Shown piece by piece: positions 1 through 9,292 of a stretch of DNA of 64,000 nucleotides. The stretch's first letter is position 1; every line of letters starts with the position of its first letter. Below the pieces are notes generated by a model. That model was not told where the DNA came from and ran no database searches. It worked only from the letters and a program-made list of their open reading frames with translations. The stretch comes from RUG11237 sp050874665 (GTDB taxonomy: Bacteria > Bacillota > Clostridia > Lachnospirales > Lachnospiraceae): assembly GCA_050874665.1 (NCBI GenBank), contig JBNMLC010000002.1, positions 1 to 64,000 of the forward strand. The letters run 5' to 3'. A program made the translations under genes and the position numbers.

Positions 1-19
1 TTATTGGAGGTAAAATAAA

Positions 20-397
20 ATGGCAAAATTAACAACAGAAGAATTTATTGCAGCAATCAAAGAATTAACTGTATTAGAATTAAACGATTTAGTAAAAGCT
101 TGTGAAGAAGAATTTGGTGTATCCGCAGCAGCAGGTGTTGTTGTAGCAGCAGCTGGTGGAGACGGAGCAGGTGCAGGCGAAGAAAAGACAGACTTCAATG
201 TAGAATTAACAGATGTTGGTCCTAACAAAGTTAAGGTTATCAAAGTAGTTCGTGAAGTTACTGGATTAGGCTTAAAAGAAGCTAAAGAAGTAGTTGACGG
301 AGCTCCTAAGATGCTTAAAGAAGGTGCTGAAAAAGCAGAAGCTGAAGACATCAAAGCTAAATTAGAAGCTGAAGGTGCTAAGGTTACATTAAAATAA
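20..397 (+). CDS. rplL: 50S ribosomal protein L7/L12
   Basis: This is the stalk protein of the large ribosomal subunit, which recruits translation GTPases such as EF-Tu and EF-G. The 125 residues match the usual family length. The N-terminal dimerisation helices (about residues 1-32) are followed by an Ala/Gly-rich hinge (about 35-55). The conserved C-terminal domain carries the VKVIKVVRE and GLGLKEAKEVVDGAP segments. A TTGGAGG ribosome-binding site lies just before the ATG. It is presumably the end of an rplJ-rplL unit whose first gene lies outside the window, and an intrinsic terminator follows. Codon use is strongly biased, as expected for a highly expressed gene. Confidence 0.98.
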   Translation: MAKLTTEEFIAAIKELTVLELNDLVKACEEEFGVSAAAGVVVAAAGGDGAGAGEEKTDFNVELTDVGPNKVKVIKVVREVTGLGLKEAKEVVDGAPKMLKEGAEKAEAEDIKAKLEAEGAKVTLK

Positions 398-427
398 TTA
401 AGATTTTTTTATAATCTTGCTTATAAG

Positions 428-466
428 AAAAGGAAGTCCCCTAGTGATAGGTGTGACTTCCTTTTT
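428..466 (+). terminator. Intrinsic terminator after rplL
   Basis: A GGAAGTC/GACTTCC stem, extended by A/T pairs, is followed by a T run. It lies about 30 bases after the rplL stop, so it should separate rplL from rpoB transcription. Confidence 0.85.
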
Positions 467-592
467 GGTAGGCTACCTTTTAGCATGTGCCATCCTCCTC
501 AGCGAGCTTATATTAGCACAACGCCTGATAAAGTCGTCAAAGTAACTTTTGATAGTTTCGAGCATTTTTAACTTATCGGTTCCCAAGAACAG

Positions 593-775
593 CTTGTAGG
601 CGGGGCAACTTTTTCCTTGGAGGGCAATGAAAGAGGCGTTTTTAGCGAATGCGAAATCCACTGTTTAGGGCGGCTTGGGCGAGACAGTCTTCTGGAGCGT
701 CTTAGCCGCCCTTAACAGTTAGTTTGCATTCGCGTTGCCTCTGCCCTCCAAGGAAGAAGTTGCCCCGCCTACAAG
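593..775. repeat. 183-base imperfect inverted repeat (cruciform or MITE-like element)
   Basis: The outer arms, 593-626 and 742-775, are complementary over 34 bases with a single G-T wobble. Inside them, GCGAATGC (645-652) pairs with GCATTCGC (726-733). The inner arms 660-675 and 704-719 pair over 16 bases with one mismatch, leaving a loop at 676-703. The element is more GC-rich than its surroundings and sits in the 584-base gap between rplL and rpoB. No transposase, rRNA or tRNA similarity was seen. A spurious minus-strand reading frame runs through its left arm. It may be a dispersed miniature element or a large structured RNA; the sequence alone does not decide. Confidence 0.7.
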
Positions 776-822
776 CGTCCTGTAAACCCATAATTCTAAA
801 TTGTTAAAACTGAAAAAAACAC

Positions 823-851
823 TTGACACGCCAACCGCTTTGTGCTACCAT
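823..851 (+). promoter_or_regulatory. Promoter for rpoB-rpoC
   Basis: TTGACA at 823-828 is followed, after 17 bases, by TACCAT at 846-851, preceded by an extended -10 TGC. Transcription would start near 858, giving a leader of about 125 bases before rpoB. Confidence 0.7.
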
Positions 852-882
852 ATAACGTGCACTATTGTGGTGCGTTTATGCC

Positions 883-942
883 TACCAAAAGTATAGTTAT
901 AGAAATCAATGAAAAAAGGTTTCCATAACTATGCTTTTGGTA
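883..942 (+). promoter_or_regulatory. Long hairpin in the rpoB leader
   Basis: Arms 883-900 and 925-942 pair over 18 bases with one G-U wobble around a 24-base loop. It lies inside the predicted 5' untranslated region, about 40 bases before the rpoB start, and has no T run, so it is not a simple terminator. It could be a processing, stability or autoregulatory structure for RNA polymerase subunit synthesis. Confidence 0.7.
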
Positions 943-981
943 TACAAAAAGTTATTATTATAGAACAGGGGTGAAACGTCA

Positions 982-3900
982 ATGGAGAAAAACAGAATAC
1001 GTCCGGTAAAAGCTGATAAAAGCATGCGTATGAGCTACTCAAGACAGAAAGAGGTACTCGAGATGCCGAACCTGATTGAGGTTCAGAAAGATTCTTATAA
1101 GTGGTTTCTGGACGAAGGCCTGAAAGAAGTTTTTGCGGATATATCTCCAATCGCAGATTATAGTGGGCATTTGAGCCTGGATTTTGTTGATTTTGTACTT
1201 TGTGAAGACGATGTGAAATACTCAATTGAGGAGTGTAAGGAAAGAGATGCTACTTACGCTGCTCCTTTAAAAGTACGTGTCAGACTTCACAATAAAGAAA
1301 CAGACGAAATTAACGAACATGAAATTTTCATGGGAGATTTACCTCTTATGACTGAAACCGGAACCTTTGTAATCAACGGTGCAGAACGTGTTATTGTAAG
1401 CCAGTTGGTTCGTTCTCCGGGTATTTACTATGCAATTGGCCACGACAAGATTGGTAAGACTTTATATTCTTCTACTGTGATTCCAAACCGTGGTGCATGG
1501 TTAGAATATGAAACTGACTCCAATGACGTTTTCTATGTTCGTGTAGATAGAACAAGAAAAGTTCCGATTACTGTCCTGATCAGAGCCCTGGGAATTGGGA
1601 CAAATGCGGAAATCGTTGATTTGTTTGGAGAAGAACCTAAAATTTTAGCAAGCTTGACAAAAGACACTTCTACGAATTATCAGGAGGGTCTGTTAGAGTT
1701 ATACAAAAAGATTCGTCCGGGTGAACCGCTTTCCGTAGAAAGTGCAGAAAGCTTGATTACAAGTATGTTTTTCGATGCCAGACGTTACGATCTTGCCAAG
1801 GTAGGTAGATATAAATTTAATAAGAAATTAGCTCTGAAAAATCGTATTCGCCATCAGATTCTGGCAGAAGATGTTATTAATACATCCACTGGTGAAATTA
1901 TTGCAGAAGCGGGAACTAAGGTAACACCAGAACTGGCAGATGCAATCCAGAATGCAGCAGTTCCATATGTAATGATTCAGGTAGAAGAAAGAAACGTAAA
2001 AGTATTATCAAACATGATGGTTGATATTACAAGTTATGTAGATGCAGATGCAAAAGAACTTGGCGTTACGGAATTAGTATATTACCCTGTATTGAAAAAA
2101 ATACTGGAAGAAAATGAGAGTTTAGAAGATATTAAGGAAGCAGTAAAGACAGAAATTACTGAATTGATTCCAAAGCATATTACCAAAGAAGATATTTTAG
2201 CTTCTATTAATTATAATATGCATTTAGAATATGGTCTTGGTAATGATGATGATATCGACCACTTAGGAAACAGAAGAATTCGTGCAGTAGGCGAATTATT
2301 ACAGAATCAGTATAGAATTGGTCTTTCACGCTTGGAAAGAGTTGTTCGTGAAAGAATGACTACACAGGATTTGGAAGGAATTTCTCCACAGTCATTGATT
2401 AATATCAAACCGGTAACAGCAGCAGTGAAAGAATTCTTTGGTTCTTCACAGTTGTCACAGTTTATGGATCAGAACAACCCATTGGGTGAGTTGACACATA
2501 AAAGACGTTTATCAGCTCTTGGTCCGGGTGGTTTGTCCAGAGATAGAGCGGGATTCGAGGTTCGAGATGTTCACTATTCTCATTATGGAAGAATGTGTCC
2601 GATTGAAACACCGGAAGGTCCAAACATTGGTTTGATTAACTCTTTGGCTACTTATGCAAGAATTAATGAATATGGATTTATTGAAGCTCCATATCGTAAA
2701 ATTGATAAAACAGATCCAAAGAATCCTCGTGTTACAGATGAAGTTGTATACATGACAGCAGATGAAGAAGATAATTACCACGTAGCACAGGCGAACGAAC
2801 CTTTAGATGAAAACGGATATTTTAAACGTAATTCCGTATCCGGTCGTTACAGAGAAGAAACACAGGAATACGAAAAGAGCATGTTTGATTACATGGATGT
2901 ATCCCCTAAAATGGTATTCTCTGTAGCTACGGCATTGATTCCTTTCCTGGAAAATGATGATGCGAACCGTGCGCTGATGGGATCTAACATGCAGCGTCAG
3001 GCGGTACCGTTGTTAACAACAGAAGCACCGGTTGTAGGTACAGGTATGGAAACAAAGACGGCAGTTGACTCAGGAGTATGTGTTGTTGCCAGAAAAGCAG
3101 GAACGATTGAACGTTCTGAATCAAATCAGATTACAATGAAGAATGACGATGGTACGAGAGATGTATACCATTTGACAAAATTCTCCAGAAGTAACCAGAG
3201 TAACTGTTATAATCAGCGCCCAATCGTATTTAAGGGTGAACACGTAGAAGCAGGCCAGGTAATTGCAGACGGTCCATCTACTTCTATGGGTGAAATTGCT
3301 CTTGGTAAAAATCCTTTAATCGGTTTTATGACTTGGGAGGGTTACAACTACGAAGATGCGGTATTGTTAAGTGAAAGATTAGTGCAGGAAGATGTCTATA
3401 CATCTGTTCATATTGAAGAATATGAAGCAGAAGCAAGAGATACGAAATTAGGACCGGAAGAAATCACAAGAGATGTTCCGGGCGTTGGTGATGATGCGCT
3501 GAAAGATCTTGATGAAAGAGGTATTATCCGTATTGGTGCAGAAGTTCGTGCGGGTGATATTCTTGTTGGTAAAGTTACACCAAAAGGTGAAACAGAACTG
3601 ACTGCAGAAGAAAGACTTCTTCGTGCAATTTTTGGTGAAAAGGCAAGAGAAGTTCGTGATACATCCTTGAAAGTACCACATGGTGAATATGGTATTGTAG
3701 TAGATGCAAAAGTATTTACAAGAGAAAACGGTGATGAATTATCTCCGGGTGTAAACCAGGCAGTACGTATCTACATTGCCCAGAAACGTAAAATTTCTGT
3801 TGGTGATAAGATGGCTGGTCGTCATGGTAACAAGGGTGTTGTTTCCAGAGTATTACCGGTAGAAGATATGCCATTCCTTCCAAACGGACGTCCTCTGGAT

Positions 3901-4836
3901 ATTGTCTTAAACCCATTGGGTGTGCCTTCACGTATGAACATCGGACAGGTACTTGAAATTCACTTAAGTCTTGCGGCAAGAGCATTAGGCTTTAACGTTG
4001 CAACACCGGTATTCGATGGTGCACGAGAAAATGACATCATGGATACACTGGATTTAGCAAATGATTACGTTAATTTAGAATGGGAAGAATTCAAAGAAAA
4101 GCATGGAGAAGAATTACTTCCGGAAGTGTTGGATTATTTATATGAAAATAGAGAACATAGAAAGCTTTGGAAAGGTGTTCCGATTTCTAGAGATGGTAAG
4201 GTAAGACTTCGTGATGGACGTACCGGAGAATATTTTGACAGCCCGGTAACAATTGGTCACATGCATTACCTGAAACTCCACCACTTAGTAGACGATAAGA
4301 TTCATGCACGTTCTACTGGTCCTTACTCATTGGTAACACAGCAGCCGCTTGGTGGTAAGGCACAGTTTGGTGGACAGCGTTTCGGAGAAATGGAAGTTTG
4401 GGCACTGGAAGCATACGGTGCATCTTACACACTGCAGGAAATCTTAACAGTAAAATCGGATGATGTAATCGGTCGTGTTAAGACTTACGAAGCTATTATT
4501 AAAGGTGATAATATCCCAGAACCAGGTATTCCGGAATCATTTAAGGTATTGTTGAAGGAATTACAGTCCTTAGGACTTGATGTTCGAGTATTAAGAGAAG
4601 ATAATACAGAAGTAGAAATCATGGAAACTATTGACTATGGCGAAACAGATTTACATTCCATAATCGAAGGAGATAAAGATTTCAATTATGAAGAAAAAGA
4701 ATCTTTGGGTGCAATGGGCTTTAGTAAACAGGAATTTAATGAAAATGAAGAACTGGTGGATATAGAAGAAGATGTTGATGATACTATGGACGATGACATT
4801 TTCGCAGATTTAGAAACAGTTCTTGAGGACGAATAA
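982..4836 (+). CDS. rpoB: DNA-directed RNA polymerase subunit beta
   Basis: This is the catalytic beta subunit of RNA polymerase (1284 residues, a normal length for Clostridia). Visible hallmarks are the rifampicin-binding segment around residues 490-515, the ETPEGPNIGLI motif and the GDKMAGRHGNKGV motif. The residues matching E. coli D516, H526 and S531 are all wild type (D496, H506, S511), so rifampicin sensitivity is expected. The C-terminus is acidic. The ATG follows an AGGGGTG ribosome-binding site. It forms an operon with rpoC 16 bases downstream, behind its own promoter and leader hairpin. Confidence 0.99.
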   Translation: MEKNRIRPVKADKSMRMSYSRQKEVLEMPNLIEVQKDSYKWFLDEGLKEVFADISPIADYSGHLSLDFVDFVLCEDDVKYSIEECKERDATYAAPLKVRVRLHNKETDEINEHEIFMGDLPLMTETGTFVINGAERVIVSQLVRSPGIYYAIGHDKIGKTLYSSTVIPNRGAWLEYETDSNDVFYVRVDRTRKVPITVLIRALGIGTNAEIVDLFGEEPKILASLTKDTSTNYQEGLLELYKKIRPGEPLSVESAESLITSMFFDARRYDLAKVGRYKFNKKLALKNRIRHQILAEDVINTSTGEIIAEAGTKVTPELADAIQNAAVPYVMIQVEERNVKVLSNMMVDITSYVDADAKELGVTELVYYPVLKKILEENESLEDIKEAVKTEITELIPKHITKEDILASINYNMHLEYGLGNDDDIDHLGNRRIRAVGELLQNQYRIGLSRLERVVRERMTTQDLEGISPQSLINIKPVTAAVKEFFGSSQLSQFMDQNNPLGELTHKRRLSALGPGGLSRDRAGFEVRDVHYSHYGRMCPIETPEGPNIGLINSLATYARINEYGFIEAPYRKIDKTDPKNPRVTDEVVYMTADEEDNYHVAQANEPLDENGYFKRNSVSGRYREETQEYEKSMFDYMDVSPKMVFSVATALIPFLENDDANRALMGSNMQRQAVPLLTTEAPVVGTGMETKTAVDSGVCVVARKAGTIERSESNQITMKNDDGTRDVYHLTKFSRSNQSNCYNQRPIVFKGEHVEAGQVIADGPSTSMGEIALGKNPLIGFMTWEGYNYEDAVLLSERLVQEDVYTSVHIEEYEAEARDTKLGPEEITRDVPGVGDDALKDLDERGIIRIGAEVRAGDILVGKVTPKGETELTAEERLLRAIFGEKAREVRDTSLKVPHGEYGIVVDAKVFTRENGDELSPGVNQAVRIYIAQKRKISVGDKMAGRHGNKGVVSRVLPVEDMPFLPNGRPLDIVLNPLGVPSRMNIGQVLEIHLSLAARALGFNVATPVFDGARENDIMDTLDLANDYVNLEWEEFKEKHGEELLPEVLDYLYENREHRKLWKGVPISRDGKVRLRDGRTGEYFDSPVTIGHMHYLKLHHLVDDKIHARSTGPYSLVTQQPLGGKAQFGGQRFGEMEVWALEAYGASYTLQEILTVKSDDVIGRVKTYEAIIKGDNIPEPGIPESFKVLLKELQSLGLDVRVLREDNTEVEIMETIDYGETDLHSIIEGDKDFNYEEKESLGAMGFSKQEFNENEELVDIEEDVDDTMDDDIFADLETVLEDE

Positions 4837-4852
4837 GAAGGGAGTGCCAAGC

Positions 4853-7800
4853 ATGCCAGAAGCAACTAAAAATGAAGGATATCAGCCAATGACATTTGAT
4901 GCCATTAAGATTGGGTTAGCTTCCCCTGAGAAAATCAGAGAGTGGTCCAGAGGCGAAGTAAAAAAGCCGGAAACAATTAACTATAGAACTTTAAAGCCGG
5001 AAAAAGATGGTCTGTTCTGTGAAAGAATTTTTGGACCAAGCAAAGACTGGGAATGTCATTGTGGTAAATATAAGAAAATCAGATATAAAGGTGTTGTCTG
5101 CGACCGTTGTGGTGTTGAAGTTACAAAGTCTAACGTGCGTAGAGAACGTATGGGACACATTGAGCTTGCAGCTCCGGTATCTCATATTTGGTATTTCAAA
5201 GGAATTCCGAGCCGTATGGGATTAATCCTTGACTTATCACCTCGTGTTTTAGAAAAAGTATTGTACTTTGCTTCTTATATCGTATTGGATAAAGGAGAAA
5301 GCGATTTACAGTATAAGCAGGTACTTTCTGAGCGTGAATATCAGGAAGCAAGAGAAAAATTTGGCAGCCATTTCCGTGTGGGAATGGGTGCTGAAGCAAT
5401 CAAAGAATTGTTAGAGGCAATTGACTTAGAAGGAGAATCTAAGGAATTAAAAGCAGGTCTGAAGGATGCAACAGGTCAGAAGCGTGCCAGAATTATTAAG
5501 CGTTTAGAAGTTGTGGAAGCGTTCAGAACATCCGGAAACAAACCGGAATGGATGATTATGGATGTTGTTCCTGTGATTCCGCCAGATTTAAGACCTATGG
5601 TGCAGTTAGACGGAGGACGTTTTGCAACCTCCGATTTAAACGATTTATACAGAAGAATTATTAATAGAAATAACCGTTTGCAGCGTCTTCTTGAGTTAGG
5701 TGCACCGGACATTATTGTCCGCAACGAAAAGCGTATGCTTCAGGAAGCCGTAGATGCGTTGATTGACAACGGAAGACGTGGACGTCCTGTTACGGGACCT
5801 GGAAACAGGGCATTAAAGTCCTTGTCTGATATGTTAAAAGGTAAATCCGGACGTTTCCGTCAGAACTTATTAGGTAAGCGTGTTGACTATTCTGGACGTT
5901 CTGTTATCGTAGTAGGACCAGAACTTAAGATTTACCAGTGTGGTCTTCCAAAAGAAATGGCAATCGAGTTATTTAAGCCATTCGTTATGAAAGAACTGGT
6001 TGCTAACGGAACTTCACATAATATTAAAAATGCAAAGAAAATGGTAGAACGTCTTCAGCCGGAAGTATGGGATGTGCTGGAAGATGTAATCAAAGAACAT
6101 CCTGTTATGTTAAACCGTGCTCCTACACTTCACAGACTTGGTATTCAGGCGTTTGAACCGATTCTTGTAGAAGGTAAGGCGATTAAACTTCACCCGTTGG
6201 TATGTACGGCTTTTAATGCTGACTTCGATGGTGACCAGATGGCGGTACATTTACCATTATCTGTAGAAGCGCAGGCAGAATGTCGTTTCTTATTGCTTTC
6301 ACCAAACAACCTGTTAAAACCATCTGATGGTGGTCCGGTAGCCGTGCCTTCACAGGATATGGTACTTGGTATCTACTATCTGACTATGGATAAATTAAGA
6401 GATTACAAAGGAAATGAAGAAGCAGTTCCTGTATCTGATACTATTTATGGCGAAACAGCCGGAGATGCTTATGAATATGAAGATATCAAGGAAGCTCTTG
6501 CGGCTGGAACATTGGGAATGGATGATTACATTCACTTTGTAGATGTAAAGGATAACAACCGTAATATCATCTCTACACCGAGAGATTTAATGGGACGTCA
6601 CTTTACAGAAATGAATCAGGCATTGCTTGCATATGAAAACGGACAGATTTCACTTCATCAGAGTATTTATGTTCATAAAAAACGTGTATTAGATGATGGA
6701 ACTGTGTTAGAAGGCAATGTAAAGACTACATTAGGTAGATTAATCTTTAATGAAATTGTGCCGCAGGATTTAGGCTTTGTTGACAGAAGTATTCCTGAAA
6801 ATGCGTTAAAATATGAAATTGATTTTCATGTTGGTAAAAAAGGCTTGAAGCAGATTCTGGAAAAAGTTATTAATACACATGGAGCAACAAAGACAGCAGA
6901 AGTTTTAGATGATATCAAAGCTATGGGTTACAAGTATTCCACTCGTGCTGCTATGACGGTATCTATTTCTGATATGACGGTACCACCACAAAAACCACAG
7001 ATGATTCAGGATGCACAGGATACAGTAGATCATATTACAAGAAACTACAAACGTGGTCTTATTACAGAAGAGGAAAGATATAAAGAAGTAGTAGAAACAT
7101 GGAAAAATACGGATGATCAGTTGACACATGCACTGCTCTCCGGTTTGGATAAGTATAATAATATCTTTATGATGGCTGACTCCGGAGCCCGTGGTTCTGA
7201 TAAGCAGATTAAACAGCTTGCAGGTATGCGTGGTTTGATGGCAGATACAACAGGTCGTACTATTGAGTTGCCTATTAAGTCAAACTTCCGTGAAGGACTT
7301 GACGTTTTGGAATACTTTATGTCTGCACATGGTGCTCGTAAAGGTCTTTCCGATACAGCTCTTCGTACCGCCGATTCCGGTTACCTGACAAGACGTCTTG
7401 TAGATGTTTCACAGGAACTGATTATTCGTGAAACTGACTGTTGCGAAGGCGGAGAAATTCCGGGAATGTATGTAAAGGCATTCATGGACGGTAAAGAAAC
7501 CATCGAGGATTTACAGGAACGTATGACAGGAAGGTATTCTTGTGAAACGATTACTGATAAAGATGGTAATGTAATTGTTAAGAAGAATCATATGATTACA
7601 CCGAAGCGTGCAGCTAATATCATGAAACATGGTATGAATGAAAATGGAGAACCATTCTCGAAAGAAGACAGAATTAAGATTCGTACCATTCTTACCTGCC
7701 GTTCTCACAACGGTGTCTGTGCAAAATGTTACGGTGCAAACATGGCTACCGGTGAGGCAGTACAGGTTGGTGAATCTGTAGGTATCATTGCAGCCCAGTC

Positions 7801-8719
7801 TATTGGTGAACCTGGTACACAGCTTACAATGCGTACCTTCCATACGGGTGGTGTTGCCGGTGATGATATTACACAGGGTCTTCCTCGTGTCGAAGAACTT
7901 TTTGAAGCAAGAAAGCCGAAGGGTCTTGCAATTATCGCAGAATTTGGTGGTGTTGCAACGGTAAAAGACACAAAGAAGAAACGAGAGGTTATCGTTACAA
8001 ATCCGGAAACAGGTGAGACAAAGGCTTATCTGATTCCATATGGCTCACGTATTAAAGTATTAGACGGTGCAGTGCTGGAAGCCGGAGATGAACTGACAGA
8101 AGGTAGTGTAAACCCACACGATATTCTTAAAATTAAGGGTGTGCGTGCAGTTCAGGATTATATGTTACAGGAAGTTCAGCGAGTATACCGTTTACAGGGT
8201 GTAGAAATTAATGATAAGCATATTGAAGTAATTGTACGTCAGATGCTTAAGAAGATAAGAATCGAGAATAATGGTGATTCTGAATTCTTACCTGGAACAT
8301 TGGTTGATGTTTTAGATTATGAAGATATGAATAAAAAGCTGGAAGAAGAAGGATTAGAACCGGCAGAAGGAAAACAGGTACTTCTTGGTATTACTAAGGC
8401 GTCACTTGCTACGAACTCTTTCTTGTCAGCAGCTTCCTTCCAGGAAACAACCAAGGTTCTTACAGAAGCAGCTATTAAGGGTAAGGTCGATCCATTGATT
8501 GGTCTGAAAGAAAATGTATTAATTGGTAAGCTGATTCCTGCTGGTACAGGTATGAAACGCTACAGAAATGTTAAATTAAATACCGACTATAAATTGCAGG
8601 AAGAAATCGATTTTTCAGAAGAATTTGATGAAGAATTAATTTTTGCAGAGGATGTAGAGGATATACAGACAGCAGAAGAACTGAATCAAAACGAAGAAAT
8701 AGTACTTGATGAAGAATAA
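4853..8719 (+). CDS. rpoC: DNA-directed RNA polymerase subunit beta'
   Basis: This is the beta' subunit, which holds the active-site Mg ion through NADFDGD at residues 455-461. An N-terminal zinc-binding segment (CHCGKY then CDRCG) is present, as are a second cysteine cluster (CRSHNGVCAKCYG) and the GEPGTQLTMRTFHTGG trigger-loop region. I chose the ATG at 4853 (1288 residues) because a GAAGGGAG ribosome-binding site lies just upstream. An in-frame start at 4823 inside rpoB would add a non-conserved extension. The gene is co-transcribed with rpoB and ends at a strong terminator. Confidence 0.99.
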   Translation: MPEATKNEGYQPMTFDAIKIGLASPEKIREWSRGEVKKPETINYRTLKPEKDGLFCERIFGPSKDWECHCGKYKKIRYKGVVCDRCGVEVTKSNVRRERMGHIELAAPVSHIWYFKGIPSRMGLILDLSPRVLEKVLYFASYIVLDKGESDLQYKQVLSEREYQEAREKFGSHFRVGMGAEAIKELLEAIDLEGESKELKAGLKDATGQKRARIIKRLEVVEAFRTSGNKPEWMIMDVVPVIPPDLRPMVQLDGGRFATSDLNDLYRRIINRNNRLQRLLELGAPDIIVRNEKRMLQEAVDALIDNGRRGRPVTGPGNRALKSLSDMLKGKSGRFRQNLLGKRVDYSGRSVIVVGPELKIYQCGLPKEMAIELFKPFVMKELVANGTSHNIKNAKKMVERLQPEVWDVLEDVIKEHPVMLNRAPTLHRLGIQAFEPILVEGKAIKLHPLVCTAFNADFDGDQMAVHLPLSVEAQAECRFLLLSPNNLLKPSDGGPVAVPSQDMVLGIYYLTMDKLRDYKGNEEAVPVSDTIYGETAGDAYEYEDIKEALAAGTLGMDDYIHFVDVKDNNRNIISTPRDLMGRHFTEMNQALLAYENGQISLHQSIYVHKKRVLDDGTVLEGNVKTTLGRLIFNEIVPQDLGFVDRSIPENALKYEIDFHVGKKGLKQILEKVINTHGATKTAEVLDDIKAMGYKYSTRAAMTVSISDMTVPPQKPQMIQDAQDTVDHITRNYKRGLITEEERYKEVVETWKNTDDQLTHALLSGLDKYNNIFMMADSGARGSDKQIKQLAGMRGLMADTTGRTIELPIKSNFREGLDVLEYFMSAHGARKGLSDTALRTADSGYLTRRLVDVSQELIIRETDCCEGGEIPGMYVKAFMDGKETIEDLQERMTGRYSCETITDKDGNVIVKKNHMITPKRAANIMKHGMNENGEPFSKEDRIKIRTILTCRSHNGVCAKCYGANMATGEAVQVGESVGIIAAQSIGEPGTQLTMRTFHTGGVAGDDITQGLPRVEELFEARKPKGLAIIAEFGGVATVKDTKKKREVIVTNPETGETKAYLIPYGSRIKVLDGAVLEAGDELTEGSVNPHDILKIKGVRAVQDYMLQEVQRVYRLQGVEINDKHIEVIVRQMLKKIRIENNGDSEFLPGTLVDVLDYEDMNKKLEEEGLEPAEGKQVLLGITKASLATNSFLSAASFQETTKVLTEAAIKGKVDPLIGLKENVLIGKLIPAGTGMKRYRNVKLNTDYKLQEEIDFSEEFDEELIFAEDVEDIQTAEELNQNEEIVLDEE

Positions 8720-8728
8720 ATATTTCGC

Positions 8729-8763
8729 AAAAGTGCCCAAAGGGAAACCTTTGGGCACTTTTG
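8729..8763 (+). terminator. Intrinsic terminator after rpoC
   Basis: AAAGTGCCCAAAGG and CCTTTGGGCACTTT form a perfect stem around a GAAA tetraloop, followed by a T run. This closes the rpoBC operon. Confidence 0.95.
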
Positions 8764-8787
8764 TATGAAAAATAATTATTTCCCTAC

Positions 8788-8816
8788 TATTCAAAAAGTG
8801 CAAAAAGGACTATAAT
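8788..8816 (+). promoter_or_regulatory. Probable promoter for the zinc-ribbon gene
   Basis: A perfect -10 TATAAT at 8811-8816 lies 17 bases after a weak -35 (TATTCA), between the rpoC terminator and the next start codon. Confidence 0.5.
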
Positions 8817-8857
8817 AAAAACAGACAAAAACTAAGTGAAAGGAGAAGAGGAATGTT

Positions 8858-9151
8858 ATGGGCTTAGAAGAGTTATTGGAAGGGTTTCGTGAACAGGCTG
8901 TTGTGGATAAACCAAATATGTGCCAGAAATGTAATGTAGAGTATAAGTATTTGGGGCTTGGACATTATAAGTGTGAAAAGTGTGGAGATATCGTGACAGA
9001 TGATTACGGAAAAGTACGTGATTATGTGGAAGAATCCACAGAGGAAGTGGGGGTTGAAAAGGCATCTGCCGATACCGGTGTGGCGGTAGAACGTATTCGT
9101 GAATTGATTGAGATGGGGAAAATCAGTTTAACCGGGGGAAAGCGAAGATAA
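8858..9151 (+). CDS. Small zinc-ribbon/helix-turn-helix protein (YvyF-like)
   Basis: This 97-residue protein has an N-terminal zinc ribbon with two CxxC knuckles (CQKC and CEKC). Its C-terminal part resembles a short MerR/flagellar-YvyF type helix-turn-helix (ADTGVAVERIRELIEMGKI). Proteins of this layout are annotated as YvyF-like in flagellar operons, but no flagellar gene is nearby. Its place between rpoC and rpsL, where other Firmicutes carry an L7Ae-type gene, suggests a housekeeping regulatory role; that is inference. The ATG at 8858 has an AGGAGAAGAGG ribosome-binding region. Confidence 0.75.
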   Translation: MGLEELLEGFREQAVVDKPNMCQKCNVEYKYLGLGHYKCEKCGDIVTDDYGKVRDYVEESTEEVGVEKASADTGVAVERIRELIEMGKISLTGGKRR

Positions 9152-9168
9152 AAAAGTGAAATACAGTA

Positions 9169-9197
9169 TTGACATTGCCTGATTTGAGGGGTATACT
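9169..9197 (+). promoter_or_regulatory. Promoter of the rpsL-rpsG-fusA operon
   Basis: TTGACA (9169-9174) and TATACT (9192-9197) are separated by 17 bases, a near-consensus sigma-A promoter. The predicted start, near 9204, lies within the hairpin described next. Confidence 0.88.
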
Positions 9198-9199
9198 GG

Positions 9200-9230
9200 A
9201 CTAGTGTGCGTGGAAACACACTAGTTTTTT
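9200..9230 (+). terminator. Terminator-like hairpin at the very 5' end of the str operon transcript
   Basis: ACTAGTGTG (9200-9208) pairs with CACACTAGT (9217-9225), and a run of six T follows at 9225-9230. The stem begins at the expected transcription start of the rpsL promoter. It is either an early attenuator or a terminator for the upstream zinc-ribbon gene overlapping this promoter. Confidence 0.75.
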
Positions 9231-9292
9231 CGTACACAGAAAAGAGTAAATGTATACGCATTACAGACAATATCTACAGGAGGTGAAAAAGA

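Noticed and set aside
1..354. Open frame on the minus strand across rplL
   Set aside because: It is a low-complexity Ser/Ala/Thr translation antisense to the Ala/Glu codons of a certain ribosomal gene, with no ribosome-binding site.
473..661. 62-codon minus-strand frame in the rplL-rpoB gap
   Set aside because: It runs through the left arm of the inverted repeat, has no ribosome-binding site, and looks like a by-product of the repeat element, although related elements may be annotated as small proteins elsewhere.
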